Assembly: GCA_012656075.1 (NCBI GenBank)
Contig: JAAKBF010000119.1
Location: forward strand, 124,001-188,000
Reading direction: 5' to 3'
Source of the DNA: Phytophthora hibernalis
Lineage: Eukaryota; Oomycota; Peronosporomycetes; Peronosporales; Peronosporaceae
Length of the DNA: 64,000 bases
Below the pieces are notes generated by a model. The model did not search any database and was not told the origin of the DNA. It was given only the letters and a program-made list of their open reading frames with translations. Position numbers and translations under genes: made by a program. Each line of letters starts with the position of its first letter. Within the stretch, counting starts at the first letter, position 1. Shown piece by piece: positions 9,880 through 22,058 of this stretch.

Positions 9880-12510
9880 TATGTACATACAGTACTTACG
9901 AAGGTATAAAACGTTGAGTAAAAAAATAAAGGACTTTATTAAAGGTTATAGGTTTTCCCCGTTGCTTATTGACGCACATTACTGTACCGGTATGGTATGG
10001 CTCTCTGCTGACTCTGATGCCAGAGCAGTGAATCAGACTCTGCTCAAGACGCTGCTGAATCTGTCAGCTGAGTCTGACTCTTCCGAGGACTCGCGCTACA
10101 TGTATTACAAAGTTTGATTCGAGTTTCTTGAAGTTTGCACAAACTTTTGTGTACCGGTACCGGTATTATAATCAGGTCTCTACAATTTTGACACTCGGTA
10201 AAAACACGTAGATTTTGTAAAGTGACTTGAATAACAGAAAGTAGTACTGGCACACAAAAATCTTGGGATAACACACAGTGGGGTGGGCGACGTGGTTGGA
10301 CATAGCACCAACCTAACACTGCACGTTCCCGCAGCGTCACGGCGAAGGCGTCTCCGGCGGGGGCCGCTGGAGACGAAAGCGTGAGGGCAACACGTGAGGC
10401 CGGAGGTTTTATGTCTATATCGCGAGCGAAGCGAACCGTGAGGGCCGCCCAGCCAAGCGCAGCGCGGCTGGTCGTTCATAAATTATTAGAGGTTTTTTAT
10501 GTCCTATCACGACGCGAGGTAGGTCAAAACAATACATTTGCCAAGTCAAATGATTTGCTGTGTGAAATTACTGTTAATGCATGTGTTTACCGCCTTCTGT
10601 CCTTGAATAAAGTGTTGTCAAGTCAAGGATGGACGTTGGTTGTTGAAGGGTGTAACTTCGCATATATTCGTCGTACGTCATGAATTTGCACGATTTGACG
10701 GTCTGGAAACTGCCTCTCCGACTTTGTATCTATCTCGGAATATAATCCTCAATATATATACTCCCACCCCATAGGAGTGGGAATAAAGGCCTCGTCGGGG
10801 AATAAACCCCGGCCAATCAGCACCGCTTGTTTTATTCCGAGACCCAGGCACCGACGGAGAAACCAGGGCCTAAGGCCCTGGTTCAAATGGGGAACACGTT
10901 CTGTGCTGAAATATTTACCAGCTATGATTGGCTAAAACTTGAAAATGAATTGTACAGTTTTTGCTCATTCGTGTTCCAGTATGCAGATTTGAACACCAAA
11001 ATGAGGTGTTCCAGGTTGAGCACATTTGTGCCAGGAAATAGCGAGCAAGGAAAAGACGATTTTGGCTTCCCCGAGCAAACCGTATTGGGGCCAATAAAGG
11101 CCCAATAAATTTGCATTCGTGCGTAGTTCCAAGATGTATATGGATGCACATGTACACAGTGTTCAATGTGGTCGAGGTGCCGGCCCATACGCACACGTTG
11201 GCCCCCACTCTAAAAGAGGAGACAGCGTGCGCGCTAGTGCGCCAACGCTGAGGCCCTTTGCGGTCATTTGTAAAATGGTCGGTGGGCAGCAGCTGTCAAT
11301 CTCGGAATTTACTTGGGCAACCACAGCACACGTTCTGAAAAGTACAAGCACATGTGGGGGCCCAAAACCGGAACTACAACATAAGCACAACCAAGCAACA
11401 GCTCTTACAGCAACACTAGGCCATCACATCACATCAAACCTGTTTCATAAAATAACCCCTATTTTTTAAAGCATCTGTACGACCTAACCTTTTCACGAAG
11501 AGCTTGGGAGGACGGATGTCATCGCCCTCATATCTCCAAAATGATTTGGCAGTCAGTCGCCCTGATCGCTAAAACTAAAGCTCTGCGGATAGTTTCACCC
11601 CTGTTAAACAAGTGTGATGTAAGTAAACGTTTGATGGAGGTTGTTTTGGATTGTTTTCATTCGTTCCTGAATGCTCAAGGTTCAGATTGGCTTGAGTTTT
11701 GGGGCCTGGTGTCACCCTCCCCACCCCACTCCCCATCTCTTGGGATTATGTTCAGTAATGACTCCGCTCTTTCTTAGAGTCAAGGTGTTCCGGATAAATT
11801 GATCGAAAGCTACCTACAGTACAGTAGTCACCGCAATTAGTGTGTGTTCAGTCACACGGCAATTAGTGTCACTAGGAATTCGTGACCAGGATGGCTAGTA
11901 ACGCCAATTTGACTCAAATCGTTAGTACTATACTATGTGGCGTCGCAATAACTACAGCACTACTACTTAATATTGAAGGCAGGTGTTGGAGGCCAGGATT
12001 ATAATACTGAAAATATCCAGGATGACGTGCAAGATTAATCCTGGACGAGCAAATCCTAACTTAAATGAGTAGCCATATGGGGAAGATTTGATAAGATTCG
12101 TCGAGGACGAGGAAGATACACATCGTGGGGCTCTGACATCATGACAGGATTCTTTCAGGATTAATTATGGTTTAATACTGATATGATACCATGTACATTT
12201 TCTAGACGATAGACTCACTCGGCAACAAGTAGGTGGCTGGAAACGCGCTCGTTATCTACGTCAGGAAGCACGACAAACTCATGAAAGTGAAAGTTATAGC
12301 GTAAGCGGTTATTCTTCTTCCTACTTCCGCTAGACTACTGTGCCACTTGAGTCTGCGGGACGTCGTCGTCGTCATTACTGCCCTCGGCACCCGTTTGCGT
12401 GCTGAGTGGAACTGGTGGTTTGTCCTCAGTGTCGTCGCTCTCTGACGATACTGCCATGGAATCTTTCAGAATCGAAAGTCTTCCACTCAACAAGAAGTAG
12501 AAAAGCTCAA
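9880..12510. other. Long gap without recognised genes
   Basis: Several ORFs of 75-116 codons occur but none shows a domain, signal peptide or consistent frame. 10861-10883 is a perfect 10-bp hairpin (AACCAGGGCC, loop TAA). A GAGACCCAG[G/A]CACCGACGG segment at about 10838 recurs at about 24008 next to the other effector candidate, so it belongs to a dispersed repeat. Confidence 0.4.
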
Positions 12511-12517
12511 ATCAGCG

Positions 12518-13347
12518 TCATGGCAGCGACGTTGCACTCATATCCAGCGGCGAACCCGCAACAACTTGGCGGATGAACATCCAGCTTACATACACGCCGC
12601 AGCTGAATGCGTCGAACTGAATAGGATTGTTCTGCGGGATAACATCGTAATCCTTCAATCCGTTCAGCTTGAAGCTGTTCGCGATCGCCTTTGCTGCGTT
12701 TATGTAGGGCTTCTGATGCAGAGGATCGTAGTAGAAAATACGCTTTGACCTGACTTTCACAATCACACAACACCAATGTGCGTTGTGGAAGTTCAACGGC
12801 AGCATCACAGTTTCCACACCTTCTTCCGCGACGTACTGGAGAACACGTGTGAGAGTTTCATCGCTGACGTGTGTTTCGTCGTTGCTTCGCGTGTGACGGC
12901 GTGTGGTTTCAGCGTTTTGGAACCCTGTAAACCTGCAGACCGGGTAGTCTTGGACTAGACGCACGCACAACGCACTGATTGATGCGTCAGTGAGCCACGT
13001 GGGGGCGTAAGTCGGTAGAGCATGGCGAACACGTAGTCGGAAAGATTAGAAAGCCCTTCAATCCGTTTGTATAGGTAAACTGCCAATATCTCCGCAGCAA
13101 CAGAATTTACCAATTGGTGATACTCGGCTGGGAGTGACGGCATCCCTTCATCCATCAGCCATTTGTGCGTGTCTAGTCCAAGTTGGACCGCCGTCTTCAA
13201 ATTCTCAACACGTTTGAAAATCTCGATTTGCAATCTTGAAAAGTTTCCCACGTCTTTGATCTGCACCGTATCCACCAACTTGTCCGCACGTAGCATGAAA
13301 AGCAGGTACAGGAGCATTGAAGCGCCAATGTGCATCATCCAGCTCAT
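12518..13347 (-). pseudogene. Ulp1/SENP-like cysteine protease (peptidase C48), one frameshift
   Basis: Minus strand, ATG at 13347. The first part (about 118 codons; hydrophobic start, then YHQLVNSVAAEILAVYLYKR) reads to about 12990. The frame then shifts by one missing base beside a CCCC run, and the second part contains the C48 catalytic layout: His in NFHNAHWCCV, Asp in YYDPL and Cys in FDAFSCGVY, ending in TAG-type stop at 12518. Ulp1 proteases cleave SUMO or related tags. In oomycete and plant genomes such domains are frequently carried by DNA transposons, and here the gene lies directly downstream of a Helitron-type DUF6570 remnant on the same strand. A transposon origin is therefore more likely than a housekeeping SUMO protease. 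Confidence 0.7.
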
Positions 13348-13399
13348 TTGATACCTCCAAATTTGACGTTTCATCGTGTTGATAGTTACCGTGATCATC

Positions 13400-13930
13400 G
13401 TGTTGGTCGTTTTGGGTACAATCGCTCACAGCCGATGGTAGATTTGTTTCAGTACCAAAGTTAACGTGTTTAAACAGTTCGTTATTCGCATTGTACCAAT
13501 TGTATTGGGCGTGGAGACGTGGGACTCGAACACGAAATCGTTTCATCGTTTCCACCTTTTGCTGCGGCGTCATCGCACCAACCATCGAGACGCCAATGAT
13601 TCATTTTGCAACTACAGGCTCTGGGAGCAACCGAGCGGGTGGAGCAGGATCCGCTCGGAAGTAGTACGCGTGTGATCGTATAGAGGAATGGCGGCCTCCT
13701 CTAACGACTGACACAAATTGTGTCGGTTGGGCAAGATTTAGCATTGCATGCTCTGTCACGGTTGTATCGTCAAAACGACTTGGTAAGGCACCGATATACA
13801 ATCCGTTGGCAATAGCAAACTTGGGTGGTGAGATCGTTTTCTTTCTCTTAAGAGACTCCAAGCACGAACGACAAATTCGTAGCACCACCGTACCGCCTTC
13901 TGTTTTCACGCCTGTCTTTGAAAGTAGCAA
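13400..13930 (-). pseudogene. DUF6570-like Helitron N-terminal fragment with in-frame stop
   Basis: Minus-strand reading shows CRSCLESLKRKK, then PKFAIANGLYIGALPS and VSVVRGGRHSSIRSHAYYF, the pattern of DUF6570, a domain found at the N-terminus of Helitron helicase-like proteins. An in-frame TGA at about 13601-13603 interrupts it. The same frame then continues for about 60 codons (AMTPQQKVETMKRFRVR, NNELFKHVNF), which still matches the region following DUF6570. No Rep (rolling-circle) or PIF1 helicase motifs follow; the Ulp1-like gene comes next instead. It is a dead fragment. Confidence 0.6.
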
Positions 13931-14099
13931 TCCGCGGAGCCGCGTGGAAACCGACCCGACGTTGTAGTATTATACAAGTGTCTGAGGCAAGCAAATCGGG
14001 GGCTTCAAATGTTGGGACATCGATTGAAGGAGCGCACGGGCTCGATTCAAACCTTTATCAGTAACATCGGATGCAGGCCAGTGATAGTCACATACGTAG

Positions 14100-15240
14100 C
14101 ACACTTTCTCCCTCATGGCTTTCCCACAAACACGACTGCCGCACTCCTGTAGATACGTGCTGTTGTTATTGGTGATATTGGCTCAAAGTCCAATGACTCG
14201 TGACGATAAGGTTCCATCGACGCCTGTACTGGTTGGGTCTCACTATCAACTTCTCTATCAGTGTGTCCCATCTCTCGCTTCCGCTGGTTTGTAGTTTTGT
14301 CTGGCCGATCGCGGCCGCAGCTACAGCGTCTCCAGGTTGTGCCTCTGCCAAGACAACACGTTCTATCGACAACGGTTTTCATGTTCATTTTGCGTGGAAT
14401 GATGAGACGTGAGACAGGAGGGGAATCCTTCTCAGATTCCCCAGGGTCATTTAACTGTATGAAGATGGTGAAACCATCGCAGCTTTTCTCATTCGGATTT
14501 TCGCAAGGAGACTCGCTCAGTGAGAAGATGGACTCTCGTCGGCCTCCAACGCCAGAATCATTTCCCCCAAATGCCAGTGAGGAAGCGACTGGTCCAGAGC
14601 AAGCATCGCTTATAAGGATTTATTTCTTGCGAAGCGTCTGCGTCGTCAACAGTTATGGCACTACCGGGGTCGTTGCGGACCGGAAGAACTTTGATACAGG
14701 AGTTCAGCAGCTTTGAAGGGAGAATGAAGAATGGATCCATGATTAGTACAGGATTTTTCATGCGCTTGAATTTCGGCTTCTTGTTGTCGCAATCCTTGAA
14801 CTTGACTATGACGCCAGCTAGACGTCGCTGCGTCTCCATGAGCCCAGGCTCATCCCGATCTAGCGACACAATCAGAGCTCGTAAAGTAACTTCGCCCGCT
14901 GTTTTCCGTCCGGCTTCGGCGGCCTCAAACCACTTGCGATCACATTTCTCGCCGGTGACTGTAGTATTCCTTAACTTCCGAGGGGCTTCAACTTTTTAGC
15001 GGTGGGATTCAACTTAATCTTCACGCGCTTCGGTGTGGGTCCGCTTTCGTCTTCAAGTGAGGAACCGTGTGAGTTCCATGACGGTAGTTCCCGACATGTC
15101 CACCAAGTCACTCACCACCTCCGCCGTCGTCCTGGCGTCGGCGGCCACCGTCACCACCGGGTCACTGAAATCCTCCGTCGTCCTCGTTGTCACCGAAGTG
15201 GCTCTGCCTTCCTCAACCAAACGTACGTCCTCCACCTAGG
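14100..15240 (-). other. Broken minus-strand coding remnants, function unknown
   Basis: Minus-strand reading gives a coding-like piece from about 14999 to 14558 (ALIVSLDRDEPGLMETQRRL, then KPKFKRMKNPVLIMDP) and a piece at 15053-15235 (Thr/Val/Asp-rich). They may be the upstream part of the DUF6570/Ulp1 transposon protein or of the Gypsy gag to the right. No domain could be named. Confidence 0.3.
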
Positions 15241-16876
15241 CGCGTCCATCGCCTTCCTCAGCCGCGTCTGACATGGCTTGCCCGCCGCCTTCCTCAGTCA
15301 GTATTGTTACCATGCGCGGCTCAATCTCCTCTTGAGCAACACACACGTCCTGCAGCGCCGCCATCGCAGGTCGAACCGTCTCGACGTACCGCTGCGCTCT
15401 TCCGTATCTCGCGTAGTGACTTCCTCGTCTCCAACGATCATTCGAGTGTTCTCGCACCGCTGCCTTCGTCTCCACTAAGATTTACACAACGTGAGGCCAC
15501 CTGCCGCGTTTGTCCCTCTCTCTCCACACCATATTCTCCTTCCTCGCCTGTCGTGCATTCGCCGTCTCGCCCCGCTAAAGTGTCAAGGCCATCCGTCGCT
15601 GCGTTCTGGGGAACTGTCGGCTCCGCCGGGCGTAGTGGTCCCTCGCCAACGCCCGTTCGTCGTTTCCCGCCGCCCAACGTTTCGCGTTCCGCTCGGCCAG
15701 CCACGCACCGTTGCGAGCCTTCTTCACTGAGTCAGGACACTCCCTTGCGAAATGACCAGTGTCCCCACATGCTTAGCACCGAACGTGCTCGCTGGTCCGC
15801 TGGTCATGCGACGCCGGTGCATCCTCAACAGTTGTCGACGGTTACTCGGCCTTCATCGTCCTCGCCTGGCGTACAGCTGCATTGACCTTGCGCTTGCGCC
15901 GCTTCGGTGACGGCTCCTCGTTGTCTGATTCGTCGTTGTCCGACGCTTCCGATTCTTCCTGGTAACGTCCTCGACACTCTCCGCTCGGACCGCTGGAGGA
16001 GCCGTCTGGTCGCGACCGGCTGCTTCCTCACTGACGTACGCTTCTCCCTCGCCTTCTTCGTCGGTGCCCAGAATTTGCCGTTCCAGAAGCGATTCTCCAG
16101 CTGGATCCACGTGTCGAAGTACTTGTTGTACACGCCCAATGGATTGGCGAAGAACATCCCATCCTCCGGATCATACGTTGCGTCTGCCGTCGAGCCTCCA
16201 TCCGCCGTCATCATACTGTCTATGCCAGGCACCACCCGTAGCGAGCTAGTCGTGTCATACATGTGTACCGCGGCCGGTGTCGTGGCTGTGGCCCAAGCTC
16301 GCCCAATACTCTTCATGCCATTAGTGACGCTCTGTACGGAGTCGTCAATCGCCATCGCCTTCTTCACCGCCTCGTTCAGTGTGCTCGGCGTGGAAGGTAA
16401 CTTGACCAACTGGCGGGTGGTGATCGACAACCCCGAAAGAACGAATCCAGAAACGTCCTCTCCTGTACCTCATTCTGGCCGGCGGCATCGCGTAGCCTCG
16501 CTGTGAAATCGACATAGATTTCTCCACGCAACAACGGTCTCGGCATCACTCGCCATTCCGCCTGAGATTGGTCTGGCCGTTCGCCGTAGCGCAGCGTTAG
16601 CGACTCCTTTAACTTCGACCACGTCCGGTCAGCACCAACCAACTCCTTGTTGATCTGAACCCACGACTTAACCGCTTCCTCCTGCAACTTTTTGCCCATC
16701 ACGTAGTACAATTCCTCGTACGTACAGTCTCCAAGCCCGGCGATTCGAGCGCCCTCCACGGCCAGATCCACCTTGTATATCCAAGTCTCCACTCTGACGC
16801 CGCCAGCCTTGGAGATGAAGGGCTGCAGAGCAAGGTCCTTCACATTATTTTGGCGCTGGCTCCTCCTGGTTCTCAA
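15240..16876 (-). pseudogene. Gypsy-type retrotransposon gag remnant
   Basis: On the minus strand from about 16876, the text includes VETWIYKVDLAVEGARIAG and WSKLKESLTLRYGERPDQSQ, the retrotransposon gag capsid signature of Gypsy elements, continuing in the next frame as TTRQLVKLPSTPSTLNEAVK. Near 15730-15790 the zinc-knuckle box ACGDTGHFAREC is preceded by a TAA that replaces a residue between its first two cysteines. Several frame changes are present. No protease, reverse transcriptase or integrase follows on the left, so only the gag end survives. LTRs were not found. Confidence 0.65.
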
Positions 16877-17169
16877 GGCAGGTGGCTGACTGGGTCGTCC
16901 TCCACCAACGTTTCCAGGTCCTCCATCGTCGCCTCCATCATATAGCCATAGTCGTCGCCGGGTCGCTTGTCGGTGCCATCGGAGTCGTTGTGCTTGCCGC
17001 TGTAGTAGTCCGTGTTATATTTCCCGTCGAGCCCTGATGGCTTCTAGGCGTAGCCATTGGGGCGGGTGTTGCCGCCGCGTTTGCTGCCCGTGGCGTTGAG
17101 TGTGACCTCGTTGTCATTACTGTCGTAGTCACCATAGTGCTTGTGGCTTGACTAGGCCCCTGTATGACC

Positions 17170-19410
17170 ATAATGTGACGGCTTCCGCTGCTGTCGGGCG
17201 CTCCACGTAGTAATTAGCGGTCTGAAGCCCGTCTGGCCATCAGAACTCAAACGGGAGTTCTGCGCCGGGGTGAATCCGACTGATTACATGCCCTATTTTA
17301 TTTTCCGTCCACGCTACTCCTCCTGGGCTACCTACTCTTCCTCGGGTCACGCTGGGCGCCGCTGAGTTCGTCTAAAGCCGGGGTTGTACCTCCGTATTCC
17401 CAAAGGTCGGGGCCGTGCTTTCACATCACACCGTCCTCCCAATTTGTTCGTGCGTCTGCCCCTAGCTACACTCGGTGCAGCCAGGACCTATCGGTTCATG
17501 CGCTGGCTTGTGGTGGTACTCGGTACCGGCCAAGGCCTCCTTCTCGCTCCGTTCGTCCGCCGGCTCTTGGTGATGGGTACCTGACCAAAACCTCCTCTCT
17601 CTTGCTGGCTGGCAGATTTGGTTGTGAGCTCGACCTCGCTCAGGCGCTCCATCGCGCACCCAGGCTGCCGAGCTCCGCCAGTACACGCCAGCCGCACGCT
17701 CCGCAACCTAGTTGCGCAATCGTCCCACTGGCGTCCCTCTGGTCGCACTTCCAACATTCGCTACCGCCCACGATCTTTCTTTCGATTGGCGCCCCTCTCG
17801 CTCCATTACACCTTGTAAAGCTGTGATTGCAAATAAACACTGACAACCTGCCATTGGCAAGTGCTCGAAGTTGTCCTTGCTTAATCCTCGCATACTTTAG
17901 TACTACGTAGTAACAATTTAATACTCTAAACCCAGAAAAGCATAGATTTCAGATCTTCTTCGTGCGCAGCGCGACTTTGTAGTTAAATTTTCTGGTATTA
18001 AAGTCTGTCAACTCGTGACTTTGTTAACCCTTTCGTGATTGGCCCTTTCGGTAAGTACATGTATTGTGCTTTGCATATATTTTGGCAAAAGGCTCGATAA
18101 AAGTCTATTTTATGAGACCTGACATCTCGATTTTATCCTGATTCCGACTTTACAAGTGCAAGCTTAAAAGGCAGGTGCTAAACGCTAAAAGTCGATTTTG
18201 AAGCACAACCGCCTTGTTTACAGCCTGGAAACGCAGAAATGCATTTCTGGGAGTGCAAAAGCGAGTTAAATGCAAAGGACAATACCGGTACCGGTACCGG
18301 CAAAGCCGAAAATATATTTCGTTTTTCGACCAATTTCTTCATTTTGGTATTTTTGTTGGTATTAGCTTAATACAAACTTAGTACTATTAAGTTTGAGTTT
18401 TTATACTATCGTAGTACTACTAGTTCTGAAGTAATGGTACATGTATGATTCTCCTGAATTTGTTGGACCGAATGCTTGGTTTTGTATGCGAGTGTTGGAT
18501 GGGCTGTCCAACTTTTTCGAGGAGTTCAGATTACTATCCATACAAATTTCAAGTCAGGCCACAATAGTCACGATTTCGTTGGACCGAGGTCCAACAAGAA
18601 AAACTCCTTATTTGCATATATAGTTACGCAGTCTAGAGAACCCCCATTGACACTAACGTTACAGGCGCTGGCGAATTGACCGCGCTGGCGCCACTGCTCA
18701 AGGACGGTGCCGGCGATTTGACCGCGCCGGCGCCACAGCTTACGATGATCACTCCGGGGACATTACGAGCGTTGATTTTGTTGTTTTTGTAGATATCCAG
18801 GCATCAATTCGTCGGGCTCATTACTGATATTGTATAGGATGCCGTGGTCTGGCCTGGGTACGCGCGATCCTAAGTAGTACTTAAGTAAGTTAACTTGCTT
18901 CGTGCCCAGTTGCGTGTTACATGCATTAAAAAAGCGAAAGGGCTATCTGCGTACTGTCTAGAAAGGGCTCTATACAATACATGTACCAGTATTGCCACAA
19001 CGACTAAATCCAAGATAAACGTGTACAAGTAAATGAGCTTATGTATTATCCGAAAACGCGGGACTAGAAGGGTTAAGAACTATTCATTCGAATCTTTGTC
19101 GTGCCAACGAAAAATGTTAACTGATGTTGGCCACTGTAACCACCTATAATTCCCAGGCATTAGCTATCGTGCCCGTGGGGAACTCAAAGTCGAGCGGAAC
19201 ACGGTGAAGAGATCCATTGTACGTGAAGACAGGATTTTAGGGTTGGTACTGTCTCCTATGTACCGGTACTTCGTAGTAGTCTGCAAACCTGTAGAAAATT
19301 GGTAAGGCCAGTATCATTTATTTGCGTGGCTTTTATATGTACAGTACACATTCCCTTAAGTTCGATCCAACAACCGTCCAACCAATTCGTACTACATATG
19401 ACTTTTAAGT
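17170..19410. other. Gap, repeat-derived, no recognised gene
   Basis: 17,300-17,900 is GC-rich and may be LTR or leader sequence of the degraded Gypsy element. 18290-18300 is a run of the palindromic word ACCGGT. 18660-18736 holds two copies of a 42-bp GC-rich unit ending GACCGCGC[T/C]GGCGCCAC. TACATGTA occurs at 18056, 18438 and 18978. No ORF has support. Confidence 0.4.
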
Positions 19411-19611
19411 ACTTACAGACAACGACGGTGAAATCCGTACCCCCATAAAAATCCGCACCCCCTGCAGTGAGACGGACCAAGGCAAGTAAAAAAACAAAAA
19501 CGAGGCAGCAAATTTTAAACATATTTATCCAATCAGTGTGTTAGAAAATTACTGGTCCGCACGTCGATTTATCTCCCTCACCCTTTGCATTTCCTTTGTG
19601 TAGGGAGCCGC

Positions 19612-21023
19612 CATGGCTCCCAAGCGTTTTACTCCGTCATGCAAAAGCGTGAAGCTTTAGACAGCATCAGTCGTATTGGCTGCAAGCCAACGGCTCGAAA
19701 GCTCGGTATCCCGTTATCTACGTTGCATGATTGGCGGAGACAAGAGAAGGAATTATTCAGCTTCAAGGGGGCACAGACAAGCAAGACGCTAAAAGGATAG
19801 GGGGCTAAGGGCATCATAACATTCGGACACGACATGGTGACCTACATGAAGGATCTGCGTCGCGAAGAAGAGGTACTGCAAACATTATGGTCTGAATGTT
19901 TGCAACTTAAATTGACTTCGTTTTTGTAAAGTATTTGTGTACAGGAAATATGATTGAATATATAAAACAAGAGCATCCCACTTGGCTAGAGGCGTATTTA
20001 GCGACGAAGTCAAGTGACGAAAGGCGTGTAAACGCATTGATGCGCTTGTGCCAGCGGTTTGCAAGCCGGTAAGAAAACTATCTTTTCTAATATTGAGCTA
20101 CTTGTTTTGAAAAGTGTATTATTAACTTATCTTTTGATATTTCAACATTTTGTTTTTTATAATATGGTGTTTAGGCATGGGTTTTCAACGCAAAAGCCAC
20201 AACATTCGAAGAAAAACGAAGCTGTACTACAGCAGACGCATTTAGAAAATGGCTGTATTCGCTCCAAAATCAAGTTTTGGAGCGAATACAGCCATTTTCT
20301 GAAAGTGCTATCTACAACGTCGATGAAACGGCCATTTATTTCGACACTCCACCCCACGAAATATGGGCCCTCAAGGGGAGGCGTGGATCAGCAAAAGTCA
20401 AGCATATGCAGAAGAATTCCGGAAGACTCACAGCCGTGCTCACCATTCGGGCTGACGGTACGTTCATTTATTTTACATTTAATTTACTGTATACTGAAAC
20501 TAAGTAACGTTATTTGATTTAGGAAAAACTGCCAATACTCTTCATTCTGCGAGGAATACCTGGCGGCACTGTGGAGACAAATGAGTTGCCAACATATCCA
20601 GATGGACATGTTTGTACAGTCCAAGAACATGGCTGGATGGACGCAACCGTTTGGGAGGTTTATATTGAAAGTTTGCTTAAATTTGAAATAGATTCTCCCT
20701 CTGTCCTCCTTCTCGATAACTTCGATTCCCATGTATCGGAAGGAGGACAGAATGTGGTAGCGGAGGCTACCTCAGTACTAGTGTGCCCTGTTCCGCCAAA
20801 CAGCACGTCTGTCTGTCAGCCGCTTGATGTTGGAGTTATGGGTCCACTCAAGAAGCTGACAGGCGTATGGCTATCAGAAAATATTAATGGTACACGCACC
20901 GCGCAGCAAAAGAGACTTGTCGTGATCAAGCGCACCATTACAGCATGGGAAGGCATCACAGAGCACTGTGTTGTGCGTAGCTTTGAAAAGGCAATTCCAA
21001 GATATCCTGAAGTCCAAGTATAG
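19612..21023 (+). pseudogene. DDE transposase of the pogo-like element
   Basis: Segments in order: an N-terminal helix-turn-helix (ALDSISRIGCKPTARKLGIP, about 19650-19730), a CENP-B-type second DNA-binding part (TWLEAYLATKSSDERRVNAL; RHGFSTQKPQHSKK), then the catalytic DDE core with AIYNVDETAIYFD (first Asp), VLLLDNFDSHVSEGG (second Asp) and PPNSTSVCQPLDVGVMGPLK. Good introns: 20072-20174 (donor GTAAGA, acceptor TTTAG) joining an Arg-His codon, and about 20459-20521 (GTACGT..TTTAG). Another probable intron precedes the codons after 19945. The N-terminal part has an early TAG at 19798-19800 and the frame around the palindrome at 20244-20300 does not join cleanly to the RHGFS segment. The copy is probably non-functional, though its ends are perfect. 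Confidence 0.75.
20244..20300. repeat. 26-bp perfect palindrome inside the transposase gene
   Basis: AGAAAATGGCTGTATTCGCT... (20244-20269) is exactly reverse-complementary to 20275-20300 with a 5-bp loop TCAAG. It lies directly before the AIYNVDET catalytic segment. Confidence 0.9.
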
Positions 21024-21418
21024 GATAAAAAATTTCACCAATCACAAATAGCGAATCACTGATGGGTACGGATTTTTTTGTCGAGATGCCCCGTTTACTT
21101 TTGTATGGCGGATACAGTTCAGTGGGGGTACGGATTTCACCGTCGTTGTCTGTACTGTAGGATAAGAGTATTTGGTACGGATGCCCGAGCCCTACCAAAA
21201 TGACGTCAGCCTCAGGAGCCAATCAGTTATTTATTTCTTAAGATTATCGAGCCGACGCCAGGTTTTCTACCAATCACTCTTAAGTAGGGTTAGGTGAAAC
21301 GTTTGCCGACTTATTTTCTGGAATGATCCGGAATGAATGGGTCTTACACTGTAATGGTCCATACAAAAAAATAACAAAGGGAGCAATTACAGGATAAGCT
21401 AAGGTTAGTCCGGACTAT

Positions 21419-21594
21419 ATGAAACCAGTGAGTAGTGACCCTGCAACGTGGATGCTCGAGTGCATTAACGCTGGTGCAGGTTCCGGAACAGGGATGGACG
21501 TTGCTGAGCACTTCTTGAAAAGGAATATGATGGCGTTGATGGACAAGGATCTCAACAAAGATGGCGTTCTTGTTCATCCATTATGTGCTAGGCC
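21419..21594 (+). pseudogene. ABCG/PDR-type transporter fragment
   Basis: The frame contains DPATWMLECINAGAG, which matches the PATWMLE motif after the second nucleotide-binding domain of full-size ABCG (PDR) drug-efflux transporters, followed by MDVAEHFLKRN and a KDLNKDGV segment consistent with the same region. Only about 55 codons are left of a protein usually near 1,300 residues. The remaining sequence to 21660 is unrelated. Confidence 0.6.
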
Positions 21595-21739
21595 AACGAC
21601 TACTGTACACACATTCAATGGCGCAAACCTAACACTGCATTTGTCCCGTTCAGCACCGAAGCCTAAGGTGGCTCCCCGTCTAGGAAGTAACGCTCACGTC
21701 TCGCCTTCACTCAGCACCCTGGCGAACACACAGTCGATG

Positions 21740-22040
21740 ATATTGGTGTCCAGTGCGCTGGCCGTGTCCTGCCGATGTCGGCGACGTGTCGAGATTGTCA
21801 GCAGCATGTCCTCCGGCTTGAGGTCACGTGCATGACCTCGCGCTCATGCACGTGCTGCAGGCACGCGTTTTGGAATACGTTGTCCACGGTGGCGTCGAAG
21901 AGCACTCTTTCCTCCAGCAGCTCAATGATCAGGATCAGGTAGCTGTCGTCCTTGGAGGCCTGCTCGAGTTTGGCGATGTGGGGGTAGTCCACGCGCCGCA
22001 GCACGTCCACCTCGCGTCGCACCGAGGTGGTCAATATTAG
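21740..22040 (-). pseudogene. Protein kinase domain fragment (CaMK-like)
   Basis: Minus-strand reading gives REVDVLRRVDYPHIAKLEQA, then DDSYLILIIELLEERVLFD and LQHVHEREVMH, i.e. subdomains III-VIb. The catalytic loop RDLKPEDMLL follows in another frame because one C is missing directly after the His codon. No N-lobe glycine loop or DFG segment is present. It is oriented opposite to both neighbours. Confidence 0.65.
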
Positions 22041-22058
22041 TACGTCTGATGTTGGCCC

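Larger units (their letters stand above)
19416..21152 (+). mobile_element. Pogo/Tigger-like DNA transposon with 30-bp inverted repeats and TA duplication
   Basis: CAGACAACGACGGTG... at 19416-19445 is an exact reverse complement of 21123-21152. TA flanks both ends (19414-19415, 21153-21154). A second, inner motif (AAAAATCCG.AC) occurs in opposite orientation just inside each end (about 19448 and 21066-21078), as expected for transposase binding sites. The 1,737-bp element contains a DDE transposase gene on the plus strand. Boundaries are certain because ends and target duplication agree. Confidence 0.92.

Noticed and set aside
10480..10500. Possible tRNA or organelle fragment near the GTTCAAAT word at 10880
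   Set aside because: The T-arm-like word is part of a simple hairpin; no acceptor stem or anticodon arm can be folded.
19256..19522. Minus-strand ORF with an apparent signal peptide
   Set aside because: It overlaps the left inverted repeat of the pogo-like transposon; the 'mature' part is the repeat itself read backwards.
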